A stretch of 64,000 nucleotides of DNA, taken from positions 4,030,001-4,094,000 of the forward strand of contig NZ_CP124747.1 of NCBI RefSeq assembly GCF_041860085.1, written 5' to 3'. Of the stretch, positions 25,839 through 35,213 are shown in pieces. The first letter of the stretch is position 1, and the number at the start of each line of letters is the position of its first letter. Under the pieces are notes generated by a model. That model had not been told where the DNA came from, did no database searches, and saw only the letters and a list, made by a program, of their open reading frames with translations. The translations under genes and the position numbers were made by a program. This DNA comes from Schlesneria sp. DSM 10557. GTDB lineage: Bacteria > Planctomycetota > Planctomycetia > Planctomycetales > Planctomycetaceae.

Positions 25839-28800
25839 CTACTCTTCGCTTCCTGTTCCCAACCGTTCGTAGTAACCACGCACCAGATCTCGATAGCGAG
25901 TCGGCACGGGGTCGCGATCGACGGGGACCAGTGATTCAGGCGATTCCTGCCTGGCTATTTGATCGGCCAGCCGCTGCTGGAGTTCGATCATGGGCTGATG
26001 CACAGAGGAGCGCACAAAATCCCAATTGGGTGTGGTCGTGTGCCGTTTGAATTCGGCTCGGGCACTCCGTGCACGATCACGAACTTTCTGAACTTCAGAC
26101 TGAAGTCGGGGATCGCCGATCATCGATTCGACATCGCGCAGTCGCTCATTGAATTCCGTGAAGTCACCACCCGTGAGCGGTCCGCCCCCCTGGCTGTTCC
26201 CGCCACTGCCTCCACCTTCAGAGTTTTCTCCCCCCTCTTGCGAATTCCCCGGAGCGGGACGTGGACTTCCTGATGGTTTCTGTGACCGCGAATTGGCGGA
26301 AGATTGCCGCAGCGAAGGACGTTGACTGTCAGATCCCTTCGGATCAGGTTGCTCACCAGCAGGCCTTCCCCCGCCCTGTCCACCCGGTCGCGACTCCCCT
26401 TCACCACTTCCTTGACCTTCTCCCGCTTCACCCTGTGGGCTCTGACTATCACCGCTACTGGCAGCGGGCTGCGCACCGGACTCACCCGGACTCTCTCCTA
26501 CTCCCTGAGCCCCTTCGCCAGCAGGCTGCTGGCCTTCTCCCGGTTCCGTCCCTTCGCCGGGTTTTGCGTCCGCTCCCGCCCCCTTGCCGCCGTCCGGTCC
26601 CCTTTGCCCCGCTGACTCATTCGTCTTCTCGTTCCCATCGTTGTTGCCATCAGCGGTCGAAGACTTGCCCGACGAACCAGCCTCTTGTGACTTGCTGGTA
26701 TTAGCTCGAATTTCTTCCTCAAGCTGTTGCGAGAGAGCGGCCAGTTCTCTGCGGGCGCGCTTCAGCGAATCGATCTCATTTCCAAGGACCGATTCAGCCG
26801 CCTTTTCGATCCCCTTCTTCAGTTGATCGATCCCCGCCTGAGCCTGCATTTCGGCCTTCGCTGCTTCAGGCAGGATTCCCTGCTTTAGCAGTTGCTGCGT
26901 GGCTGAGAGCGCCTGGTCCAGTTTCGATTCGCGGGTCGAGCGGAGCATGTCATACAACTGCCTGGATAACAGCGGCTCAGATGTTTCGGACTCCTCGACA
27001 ACTTGTTTGGCGTGATCCACAATCTCGTTTGCACGGAGCTGCTGTTGCTGAAACTCGGCCTGTAACTGAGACCGCTGCTGCGACTGTCGCAGAGTCCGGC
27101 TCGAGTCATCCGACAACTGAGCCAATTCTTGCGCAAGCTCTTTCTCGCGTTCGGCCAATTGTCGAACTTCTTCACGCATCGAACGCATGGCGTCAGCAAA
27201 CTGAGCCGCTGTCTGCTTGCGAAAATCTTCCTGCATTTGTTTCAGTTCACGCTCGGCCCGCGTCCCGGCATTGAGAGCCTGAGAGAGCTGCCCCTCACGC
27301 AGTTTTTCGGCCGTTTCGACCATCCGCTGGCGAGTCTGTTCCAATTGCTGTTTGGTTTCAGCGACGGTCTCCTGCTGGTTTGAGTGATTCAGCTTGTTTC
27401 GCAGTTCGTCTGTGTCATGCAGGATCTGCTGCTGCTCTTCGCGCAATCGCTTGAGTCGTCGTTCGATTTCCTCTCGATCCGCATCAGTCTTGGCCTGTCG
27501 CGCCTGGGCATCGAGGTCTTTCAACTGCTGGTTAAGTTCTTCCTGGCGCCGAGCCATTTCCTTCAGTCGGTCCAGAATCGCCAAGGCTTCGCGATTGACG
27601 TTGCTTTCCTGTTGCTTTGCAGTTTTTTCCGATTCGTAGCGGTCTTTGGACTGCTTCAACTCCAGATCAAGGCGTTCTTTTTCTTCGTTCTGTTGACCAC
27701 TTCCTTTGGCCTTGGACTGCATCAGCAGATGTTCTTTGGCGCGCAGCTTAAGCAGCCCCTGGTAGGCGAGTTGTTCCGCGGCGGTCGCGGGAGTCAACGG
27801 TTGAACATTCTGCGAAGTCACCGCACGTTCCAGTTCGCCGCTCGCCTTTTCCATTCCATCGGAAATGGTCGAAAAAATCGGCTGCAATTGCGGCTGCGTC
27901 ATTCGCTCGCGAAGTGCCTGCAGTTTGCGTGCGGCCTGCAACTGACCTTCGTGCAAGGTTTGAACTTCCTGTTCCAGCTTCGGCGACCATGTGGGATCGG
28001 GAGTCCTGACGGCTTTCCAGGTGCCCACAATGATCTGCTTCTGAAGCTCCAGGAGTTTCCCGAGCGATTCGGGAGGCTTTTGAGAGTTCTGCATCTCTCC
28101 CGCCCCCTGCTGATCAACCTGGCGGTAAATCTCGTCGAAGGCCCGAACTTCTGCGAAGAAGACGTCACCACTCGTGCGACGTCGCTGACCATCCGGTCCG
28201 AAATCATCCGCGTACAGGTAGTACGTCATCAACTCGTCAGGCTGCACCCGAAAGTCTTCCAGCCGCTGAAGAGATGAAAGTTTATGCTGCTGACCGCCGC
28301 TGAGTTCACGTCCCAGCGGCAGCGTGACCGGTTCGCGTCCCGGCATCTGCACCACTAAACCGACTTCGAGCAGGCCAAAGTCGTCGATCGCGGTTGCATC
28401 CAGAGCAACTTCTTCTAACGGCGAGACTTTGACATCTTTCCCGGGAAAAACCAGTTTGAGATCCGGCGCGCGATTCGGAACGACATCAATCCGAAACTCT
28501 TCGGGATCGCGGTTTTTTCGGCCCACATCGTCGGTCAGTTCCAGCTTCAGCCGCAGCCGGCCTTCCGGAATGAAACTGCAACGATAGGATTGCGGCCGAT
28601 CAGGATCGGCCTCGAGAGTCAATGTTGTTCCATCTGCCGAAACAAGCCGCGCACTGACAAGACTCTTATTCACGTGGCATGTAATCGAGATCCGTGTCCC
28701 CTCTACGACCGAGGCGTCGAAGGCATCCTCGAGTCTGTTCGCGGGAAGCTGCGTATAGCTGGGATACTCGAAACTCAGATCCGATCGAACGAGCGCAGGC

Positions 28801-29621
28801 AAATCGTAGACAGTGATGCGGTAGTCTTTCGTCTGATTGCCATCAAAGTCGATCCGATAAGTAATATCCTCTTTAACGACCGGCAGACGACTCGCAAAAA
28901 CGGGGTCGTCAAGACTCTTTGCGAGCGCGAGTCTTGTTTCATTCCCATCCTCACCGTTCCAGATGACGTGCACATCGGCGGGAGGCGTCCCCTGAAAGCG
29001 TGCCAGTACCAGTAAACTGCTTCCCCGCTCCAGTTCGGCATCACCCGGTTCGACGGTCACCGGCAGTTCCCCTGCCACGTTCTCGACGGCACGGTCACTG
29101 CTGGAAATCGCTGCCGCGGACCTGTTCGCCCCCTGCGTTGCCATCAAGCCGACGATGACGAACGCCGCCATTGCTGCGGTCTGATTGAGGATGGCTCGGC
29201 GCATCTGCCGGGGCGGCACCGCCTCGGTCCAGTCGTTCATCCGAGCATGGTGCACCGCTTCCGAGATCACCTGACGCTGCAGCACATTCAGTCGGCCCGT
29301 TTGCACTTCCGGGAACTGCTCCAGAGCGGCCAGCAGGCGAGAGTTCAGTTCTGGAAAGGCCTGTTCAATGTTGCGAGCGACTTCGACTTTCGACGTCCCT
29401 AGGTAGCGTGACTGAATCCACACCACCGTCGCGACAAGCAGAGCTGCAAAAAACCAGACTGATCCCGGAACGAACGGACGCCCGGCAATCGCCCAAAGCG
29501 CAACAAGAACTGCGAATGCAGCCCAGGACCAGGTGAGTCGCCGCCACATCCATAATCGGCCAAGGCGCAGTGCGACCTTCGACAACTGCTGACGAAGTTG
29601 GATTTCCAGCATGCGACTCAC
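25839..29621 (-). CDS. Giant membrane coiled-coil protein, DUF4175-like
   Basis: 1260 residues. Three membrane segments lie in the first 170 residues (about 30-45, 53-69 and 150-165), the last followed by an exported domain of beta strands (about 190-500, DYRITVYDLPALVRSDLSFE). Then come long Gln/Glu/Leu/Arg-rich coiled coils (about 530-1010), a low-complexity stretch rich in Gly, Ser, Glu and Pro (about 1020-1180), and a more ordered end (FTEFNERLRDVESMIGDPRL). This order matches the DUF4175-type proteins found widely in planctomycetes. They are thought to be envelope proteins, but their role is not established. The gene is the first of a minus-strand run and starts opposite truB. Confidence 0.82.
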   Translation of the reverse strand: MSRMLEIQLRQQLSKVALRLGRLWMWRRLTWSWAAFAVLVALWAIAGRPFVPGSVWFFAALLVATVVWIQSRYLGTSKVEVARNIEQAFPELNSRLLAALEQFPEVQTGRLNVLQRQVISEAVHHARMNDWTEAVPPRQMRRAILNQTAAMAAFVIVGLMATQGANRSAAAISSSDRAVENVAGELPVTVEPGDAELERGSSLLVLARFQGTPPADVHVIWNGEDGNETRLALAKSLDDPVFASRLPVVKEDITYRIDFDGNQTKDYRITVYDLPALVRSDLSFEYPSYTQLPANRLEDAFDASVVEGTRISITCHVNKSLVSARLVSADGTTLTLEADPDRPQSYRCSFIPEGRLRLKLELTDDVGRKNRDPEEFRIDVVPNRAPDLKLVFPGKDVKVSPLEEVALDATAIDDFGLLEVGLVVQMPGREPVTLPLGRELSGGQQHKLSSLQRLEDFRVQPDELMTYYLYADDFGPDGQRRRTSGDVFFAEVRAFDEIYRQVDQQGAGEMQNSQKPPESLGKLLELQKQIIVGTWKAVRTPDPTWSPKLEQEVQTLHEGQLQAARKLQALRERMTQPQLQPIFSTISDGMEKASGELERAVTSQNVQPLTPATAAEQLAYQGLLKLRAKEHLLMQSKAKGSGQQNEEKERLDLELKQSKDRYESEKTAKQQESNVNREALAILDRLKEMARRQEELNQQLKDLDAQARQAKTDADREEIERRLKRLREEQQQILHDTDELRNKLNHSNQQETVAETKQQLEQTRQRMVETAEKLREGQLSQALNAGTRAERELKQMQEDFRKQTAAQFADAMRSMREEVRQLAEREKELAQELAQLSDDSSRTLRQSQQRSQLQAEFQQQQLRANEIVDHAKQVVEESETSEPLLSRQLYDMLRSTRESKLDQALSATQQLLKQGILPEAAKAEMQAQAGIDQLKKGIEKAAESVLGNEIDSLKRARRELAALSQQLEEEIRANTSKSQEAGSSGKSSTADGNNDGNEKTNESAGQRGPDGGKGAGADAKPGEGTEPGEGQQPAGEGAQGVGESPGESGAQPAASSGDSQSPQGEAGEGQGSGEGESRPGGQGGGRPAGEQPDPKGSDSQRPSLRQSSANSRSQKPSGSPRPAPGNSQEGGENSEGGGSGGNSQGGGPLTGGDFTEFNERLRDVESMIGDPRLQSEVQKVRDRARSARAEFKRHTTTPNWDFVRSSVHQPMIELQQRLADQIARQESPESLVPVDRDPVPTRYRDLVRGYYERLGTGSEE

Positions 29622-30068
29622 TTCCAGCCAGATTCTGAGATTTCATGAGCGGAACCACACAGTCAGGATATCGCTTGATTTCCCGGTCGTCATCCCCGAC
29701 TTTGAGCCACGCGGCCTGAAATTAAGATTCTCTGCCGACCGGAATTGCACTCCTCAACTCACTACGCAACGGGTCGAAGAACTTGCCAGGTCCCGTGTCA
29801 CGTCCGTCCCCATACGCACCCCGCCTTGATGGAGAATTGTCTTCCGCGAAGCGGCTGCGCAGCGACTCGAATGAAACAGTTCGATTCTGCAAACCGCTCC
29901 TCAATCCGAGCTCTTCTCCTGCGGGAACGCGTGTACAGACTTGCGCTATGCACGCGATTGTTGAGTCGCTGTGGTTGGGCAAATCGGCTCGGTTCAATAA
30001 TATCCCGACTTCACTTTGTGTTTGGGTCTGGCGGTCGTTGCCATCCCCGTCCTGTTTGAAAAGACCAG
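29622..30068. other. Divergent intergenic region upstream of truB
   Basis: Holds the promoters for the coiled-coil gene (minus) and truB (plus). No protein-like frame and no striking repeat or hairpin was seen. Confidence 0.4.
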
Positions 30069-30989
30069 ATGAACTATTGCGGCGTACTCAACATTGACAA
30101 GCCAGAGGGGCTGACTTCCCGCGAGATTGTGAACCATGTCGATCGACTGGTCAGGCCCGCGAAGGTCGGACATGCAGGAACGCTCGACCCCCTGGCGACG
30201 GGCGTTCTCGTGGTCTGTGTCGGACACGCAACTCGCTTGGTGACCCTTGCCCAGGAAGGGCGTAAGCGCTATCTGGCGCGATTTGAGCTCGGCAAAACCA
30301 GCGACACCGATGATATCACTGGAACGGTCGACGCCGGGGGCGAATGGACTCATCTCACTGAAGATGACATTACCCGTCTGCTACCCTTGTTCACAGGCCG
30401 GATCGCGCAAGTTCCCCCGCAGTTCTCGGCCGTTCATGTGAAGGGAGAACGGGCGTATCACCTGGCACGTCGTGGGGAAACAGTCGAAATCGAAGCCCGG
30501 CCCGTCGACGTCTATTCTCTCCGGCTGACGGAATTTCAATTGCCGGGGATCGAGTTGGAGATTGAGTGCGGCAGCGGAACGTATGTCCGATCGATCGGCC
30601 GCGATCTGGGTCATCGCCTTGGCTGTGGTGCGGTGATGACGAAGTTACGTCGCACGGCCGTCGGCCCTTTCGAAGTCAGTGACGCCATCACACTGGACTC
30701 TCTGACACCCGAAACGATCGCAGCCAGCCTTCAGCCTGCACTCAGAATCGCTCAGCACTTGCCTCAACGTGTGCTCAGCCCGCAGGAGACCGTGTCTGTT
30801 CGGCGAGGCCAGGCGATCCGACTGGGAATCCCCCTCTCGGTATTTGAAGAGGGGGGACCGCCTCAGACGAGTGAACCACCCTGCGTTCCACGCGCTGCAC
30901 TGGTCGATGCAGATGAAGTGTTGATCGGGATCGGCGAAGTTGACTTTACCACCAGCCGCCTGCATCCACGCATCATTTTCCCGAACTGA
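30069..30989 (+). CDS. truB: tRNA pseudouridine-55 synthase
   Basis: 306 residues. It opens GVLNIDKPEGLTSREIVNHV, then has the catalytic motif VGHAGTLDPLATGVLVV with the nucleophile Asp near residue 40, followed by KRYLARFELGKTSDTDD and the PPQFSAVHVKGERAYHLAR and YSLRLTEFQLP segments, and then VRSIGRDLG. TruB converts uridine 55 in the T-loop of tRNAs to pseudouridine. The C-terminal 70 residues have no full PUA domain, which is common in TruB of this length. The gene stands alone on the plus strand, converging with the secreted protein gene at 31087. Confidence 0.96.
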   Translation: MNYCGVLNIDKPEGLTSREIVNHVDRLVRPAKVGHAGTLDPLATGVLVVCVGHATRLVTLAQEGRKRYLARFELGKTSDTDDITGTVDAGGEWTHLTEDDITRLLPLFTGRIAQVPPQFSAVHVKGERAYHLARRGETVEIEARPVDVYSLRLTEFQLPGIELEIECGSGTYVRSIGRDLGHRLGCGAVMTKLRRTAVGPFEVSDAITLDSLTPETIAASLQPALRIAQHLPQRVLSPQETVSVRRGQAIRLGIPLSVFEEGGPPQTSEPPCVPRAALVDADEVLIGIGEVDFTTSRLHPRIIFPN

Positions 30990-31086
30990 CGCATCGTTCT
31001 CATCAGCCGTTCGTGCAGAGCGGCATTCTCGTCAGTCCACACACGAGCAGCACACCGCGGGCAAAGTCGCTTGCGTCGCGGAACGA

Positions 31087-32862
31087 CTACTGTTGATTTG
31101 CAGGCTGAATCGCGGAGGCGGGCTCGTCAGCCAATAGATCAACAGGCAGAGGCAACTGATGGGGTGCCGCACTACCGCAACCATTCTCCTGCGACAACAG
31201 CGGAGGAGCAATCGGACCGACCTGGACCTCACTGCGGACGACGGGAATCTCGAACGATTCGTCATCAGCGACCGAGAAGTTCTGCTGGAGGATCCGCGGA
31301 ATGGAAACTCGCCGGGCGGTCCATTTGGGGATCTCGTACCGGGACGTCGCCTTGGGTTGGCCTGCCTGGGACGCCGGAGGCTGATCAAGTCCTGCAGCAG
31401 CCACCTTCGAGAAACTTCCGGACAGTTTGTCGGAATCAATGGTCGTCTGCGGAGCGTTCGAAGAACCAAGCAATGAGGGGGTCAGTGCCAGAGCAGGAAG
31501 TCCCGTTTCACTGGTTGCCTGAGTCGACGTTTTCGCTGTTTCTGCGAACGTCAGCTTCGGCTTTGACGCCGCTTCGCTGATACTCTTGGGCTCCGTTTCG
31601 AGCTTCGGAGTCACTTTCAGGCGGGACTCGGAATTCTGACTCGTCTCTGCACGAGGGACTTTTGCTTCCCGCAGCAGGGGTGGCGTCTGAATCGTTTCTT
31701 CTGCACCCTGATGCTTTGGCGAGATTCGTTCCCGGTAAAGAATCAGTGCATTCAGCGAGTGGAACAACGGACCACAATCAATCTGGGCATCGCGCTGGAG
31801 GATCAGTTCACGTGACAGCGTCCAGACGGCGTTACGCACCCAGGGCTCATTGAGTCGTTCTTTGGGCAGGCTTGCAGAAAGGAACTCCATCGTGTGCCCG
31901 GTGGTGTTAAACCGCTTGTTCACGTCCGGGGTATAACCAGGTCCTTTGTAGGATTCGCTGGAGAAACTGCCGTCCGAATTCTGCAGCGACCGGGCGATTT
32001 CAATGTGCTGCTTGATTCGCTGATCGGCCTGCAACCAAACCCCACGCAACCGTCCGCCATTCTGCAGGTACTTGTCGCGAGCGCGGGTCAAGGCGTAGAG
32101 CCGATGATTCCCACCACAAGGAGCCCCTACGACGGGTTGACTGGTTTCAATCTGGACCAGTCGTTCGATGCTCCAGGGTTCATTGTGCTGGTTGTACCAG
32201 GTGGCGTCGGGCTTCAGAAAATGTTGCAGTGCCCACAACACCCAGGTCACTTCTTCGTTGGTGTTGACTTCCTTCATCGTATTGTTGACCAGATCATTCA
32301 GCGTGACGGTCTTGCCCTGCACGCGAAATTCGTGGTCAAGTGGCAGATTCGAATGAGACAACAGCGCCAGAAACTGCGAGGGATGTCCTTCGAAGGCGTA
32401 GATGCGGGTATAGGGATGAAACTTGGCCCCATGACTGGTCAGCAACATCCATGGCTGGTTGTCGAACTGAGGTTCCGTCGTCGACAGCCACTGGATGGCG
32501 TTGACTTTCTTGTCACCGAGTCGCAATACGGTGTCATGGCGCAGCGCCAGAATGCAGTGAAAAATCTGCCAGGGAGAATGCGAATTTGCGACCAGGGTCC
32601 GCTTGCTCGTGATTTCAATTGCACGATCAATCAATTGGACAAACTGATCTGACTGCGGCCCGGCGACGGTTGCTTCTGCCACGATTCGCTGAATCTCGGC
32701 AGGTGAATCCGCACGCGTGCTGAGGACACTGTTTTCAACCTGGGCTTCCGCCTCAACTACAGCGAGCAGGACCATGGCCACGCCGAAGGTGAGCACAGAC
32801 CGGACAAAACAGAGATCACAGCGATTATGCACAGTTCCTCCCATGAATCTCTCACTCTTCAT
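31087..32862 (-). CDS. Secreted planctomycete protein of unknown function, possible alpha/alpha-barrel
   Basis: 591 residues. An N-terminal hydrophobic segment (VLTFGVAMVLLAVVEAEAQ, about 23-41) acts as a signal peptide. Residues 45-370 are ordered and helical, with recurring short motifs such as SWQI- and W-rich turns, SLQNSDGSFSSESYKGPG and TGHTMEFLSASLP, which recall the repeats of terpene-cyclase-like toroids. Residues 380-591 are low complexity, rich in Ser, Thr, Lys, Glu and Pro. I recall close relatives only as hypothetical proteins in planctomycetes and cannot assign a reaction. The start may be at residue 7 (ATG at 32844). Confidence 0.7.
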   Translation of the reverse strand: MKSERFMGGTVHNRCDLCFVRSVLTFGVAMVLLAVVEAEAQVENSVLSTRADSPAEIQRIVAEATVAGPQSDQFVQLIDRAIEITSKRTLVANSHSPWQIFHCILALRHDTVLRLGDKKVNAIQWLSTTEPQFDNQPWMLLTSHGAKFHPYTRIYAFEGHPSQFLALLSHSNLPLDHEFRVQGKTVTLNDLVNNTMKEVNTNEEVTWVLWALQHFLKPDATWYNQHNEPWSIERLVQIETSQPVVGAPCGGNHRLYALTRARDKYLQNGGRLRGVWLQADQRIKQHIEIARSLQNSDGSFSSESYKGPGYTPDVNKRFNTTGHTMEFLSASLPKERLNEPWVRNAVWTLSRELILQRDAQIDCGPLFHSLNALILYRERISPKHQGAEETIQTPPLLREAKVPRAETSQNSESRLKVTPKLETEPKSISEAASKPKLTFAETAKTSTQATSETGLPALALTPSLLGSSNAPQTTIDSDKLSGSFSKVAAAGLDQPPASQAGQPKATSRYEIPKWTARRVSIPRILQQNFSVADDESFEIPVVRSEVQVGPIAPPLLSQENGCGSAAPHQLPLPVDLLADEPASAIQPANQQ

Positions 32863-33131
32863 CTGCAGTTACGTCTTCGGCCAGCGAGCGCAATCAGGAT
32901 GAGTCGTTCCGTCCATTGAACCACGTTCTGCCCGTCCATCCGTGCTGAACCGGCAGTAATGGCGAATCGATTCCTGTGCGCTCACGAGCGCGGCCTGAGG
33001 CGTGCAGTGATCTTCGGCACTTGCGTAACCGGCTGACCACCTGTCAACATGCACGAGGATGAGCCTCCGTAATCGTCATAGCTTGACATTCCCGCCTGGC
33101 GGGGCCGGTCAAGTCCGATGACACCTATCAG

Positions 33132-35018
33132 ATGAAGACGATGCAGACAACCACGAATATCTCCGCCTACAAATTTGCTCCACTGTCTAACCTGAAGCCT
33201 CTGCGTGAACATCTGATCCAGATTTGCGCTGCCGGTAAGCTGAAAGGAACCATCCTGCTCAGCACCGAGGGCATCAATCTGTTTGTCGCGGGCAACCGAA
33301 GTGCAATCAACACATTGATTTGTGAATTGCGGCAGGTGCCGGGACTGGAAGATGTTGAGCCAAAAGTGAGTGAGAGTGCGGAACAGCCGTTTCGACGAAT
33401 GCTGGTGAAAATCAAGAAGGAGATTATCGCCTTCGGCGTCGAAGGGATCGACCCCGCACGCGCCCCCGCTCCCAAGCTCCCCCCTCGCGAGTTGAAACAA
33501 TGGCTGGATGAAGGACGCCCGCTGACACTGATTGACACGCGCAATGACTACGAAGTGCAGTTGGGGACCTTTCAGCACGCGATGCCGCTGAACATTGACC
33601 ATTTTCGCCAATTTCCCGAAGCCGTCCGACAGCTTCCGGCAGAAATGAAGAAACAGCCCATTGTCATGTTCTGCACAGGGGGCATTCGCTGTGAAAAAGC
33701 GGGCCCGTTCATGCAGCGTGAAGGGTTCGAGCAGATCTTTCAATTGGATGGGGGAATCCTGAAGTACTTCGAGGAATGCGGCGGGGCTCACTACGACGGA
33801 GAGTGCTTTGTCTTCGATCAGCGAGTTGGTGTCGACCCGAGTTTGCACGAGTCCGAATCGGCACAATGCTTTGTCTGCCAGTCTCCGCTGACGCCCGAAG
33901 AACAGGAAGACCCGCGCTTCGTCGAAGGCCTTTCCTGTCCTTACTGTTACAAAACCACAGAGGAACAGCGAGCGGCAACTCTCGCCGAGCGCCACACCAC
34001 GCTCCAGCAGGTCGTGAATCCCCTTCCCGGAAGTCAGCCATACGTCAACGAAAGGCCTTTGAACGTTCCGGCCGAGTATGATGGCGTTGCACTGCTCGAC
34101 TTCCTCTGCGGTATTCTCAGTCACATTCCTCGGGAAGACTGGAAACAGGCGTGCGACGAGGGCCGCATCCGAAAACGGATTCATCCCCCATCACGCAGTC
34201 CAGGCCGACGCCCACAGCCTACGGAAGACTCTCCCACAATCGCCGCATCCCACGATGAACTCGTTCGTGCGGGTCAACGATATCTGCACATCATTCCGGG
34301 TACTCAAGAACCCGACGTCAACGTCCAGATCCGGATTCTCTACGAAGACGAAGCGATCATCGTCGTCCACAAACCAGCCCCCCTGCCGACACACCCGTCC
34401 GGCAGATTCAGCCGCAACACGTTGCAGTCGATCCTTTGTCAGGTCTATTTCCCCCAAAGCCCCCGTCCCTCGCACCGTCTTGATGCGAACACGTCAGGCG
34501 TGGTGGTCTTTGCCCGCACACGGCATTTCGCCAAACTCGTTCAACGGCAGTTCGAACAGACCGGCCCCGATGCCGTCTGCAAGCGGTACCTCGCACGAGT
34601 CCACGGCATCCCTTCGCAGGATGAGTTCGAATGCACCAGTCCCATCAGTGCGGATGCCGGGCAACTGGGATCACGTCACATCGACGACGAGCATGGCCTG
34701 GCGGCCCGAACCGGATTTAAAGTGCTCGAGCGTTTCCCGGATGGAACTTCCCTGCTGGAAGCCATCCCTTACACAGGTCGAACAAACCAGATTCGCGTGC
34801 ATTTATGGCATCTCGGCCATCCCATCTGTGGAGATGCCACTTACCGCGTCGGGCATCAATTGGGAGACACACAAACCGTTTCGCTGGATGCTCCCCCGTT
34901 GTGCCTGCTTGCCCAGCGGATCGAATTCAAGCACCCCTTGACCGGTGAGCGAGTCCACTTCGAAACGGATCTTCCTCCCTGGACCGCCTCCGACTTTGTC
35001 ATCGATTCAACGAAATGA
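33132..35018 (+). CDS. Fusion of TrhO (rhodanese, tRNA hydroxylation) with an RluA-type pseudouridine synthase
   Basis: 628 residues. Residues 1-320 match the UPF0176/TrhO family: a ferredoxin-like start (KLKGTILLSTEGINLFVAG), then a rhodanese domain with MFCTGGIRCEKA, catalytic Cys181, and a Cys-rich end (CFVCQSPLTP, CPYCYKT). TrhO introduces the hydroxyl group of 5-hydroxyuridine at tRNA position 34. Residues 325-620 match RluA-type pseudouridine synthases: HRLDANTSGVVVFAR with catalytic Asp451, then RTNQIRVHLWHLGHPICGD. Two separate RNA-modifying enzymes are therefore in one chain, in one unbroken frame. Fusion suggests both act on the same RNA, probably a tRNA. It is followed by a strong terminator at 35112. 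Confidence 0.9.
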   Translation: MKTMQTTTNISAYKFAPLSNLKPLREHLIQICAAGKLKGTILLSTEGINLFVAGNRSAINTLICELRQVPGLEDVEPKVSESAEQPFRRMLVKIKKEIIAFGVEGIDPARAPAPKLPPRELKQWLDEGRPLTLIDTRNDYEVQLGTFQHAMPLNIDHFRQFPEAVRQLPAEMKKQPIVMFCTGGIRCEKAGPFMQREGFEQIFQLDGGILKYFEECGGAHYDGECFVFDQRVGVDPSLHESESAQCFVCQSPLTPEEQEDPRFVEGLSCPYCYKTTEEQRAATLAERHTTLQQVVNPLPGSQPYVNERPLNVPAEYDGVALLDFLCGILSHIPREDWKQACDEGRIRKRIHPPSRSPGRRPQPTEDSPTIAASHDELVRAGQRYLHIIPGTQEPDVNVQIRILYEDEAIIVVHKPAPLPTHPSGRFSRNTLQSILCQVYFPQSPRPSHRLDANTSGVVVFARTRHFAKLVQRQFEQTGPDAVCKRYLARVHGIPSQDEFECTSPISADAGQLGSRHIDDEHGLAARTGFKVLERFPDGTSLLEAIPYTGRTNQIRVHLWHLGHPICGDATYRVGHQLGDTQTVSLDAPPLCLLAQRIEFKHPLTGERVHFETDLPPWTASDFVIDSTK

Positions 35019-35111
35019 GCTCCCCGATAACAGCCGGCCGCATCCAGTCTCCCGGACAACCTGGATGCCACCCATCATCGGACGAACATTCCATCGCCTG
35101 AAAATGGCTAA

Positions 35112-35146
35112 CACGGCGCGACTGATCCAGTCGCGCCGTGCTTTTA
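35112..35146. terminator. Intrinsic terminator between the TrhO-RluA fusion and the HtrA gene
   Basis: A perfect 13-base stem (35112-35124 with 35128-35140, CACGGCGCGACTG and its complement) has a 3-base loop and is followed on the plus strand by CTTTTAT. This ends the fusion gene transcript. The AAAATGG before the stem gives a weak T-run on the minus strand, so it may serve the convergent HtrA gene as well. Confidence 0.88.
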
Positions 35147-35213
35147 TCAAGTCACTGTCACCTGCCCTGCTGATCGAATCGCCATCCATCGGCTCAATCG
35201 AATCTGCGAAGGA

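Noticed and set aside
32982-34184. 400-residue open frame on the minus strand
   Set aside because: Antisense shadow of the TrhO-RluA fusion, which has catalytic motifs in both domains.
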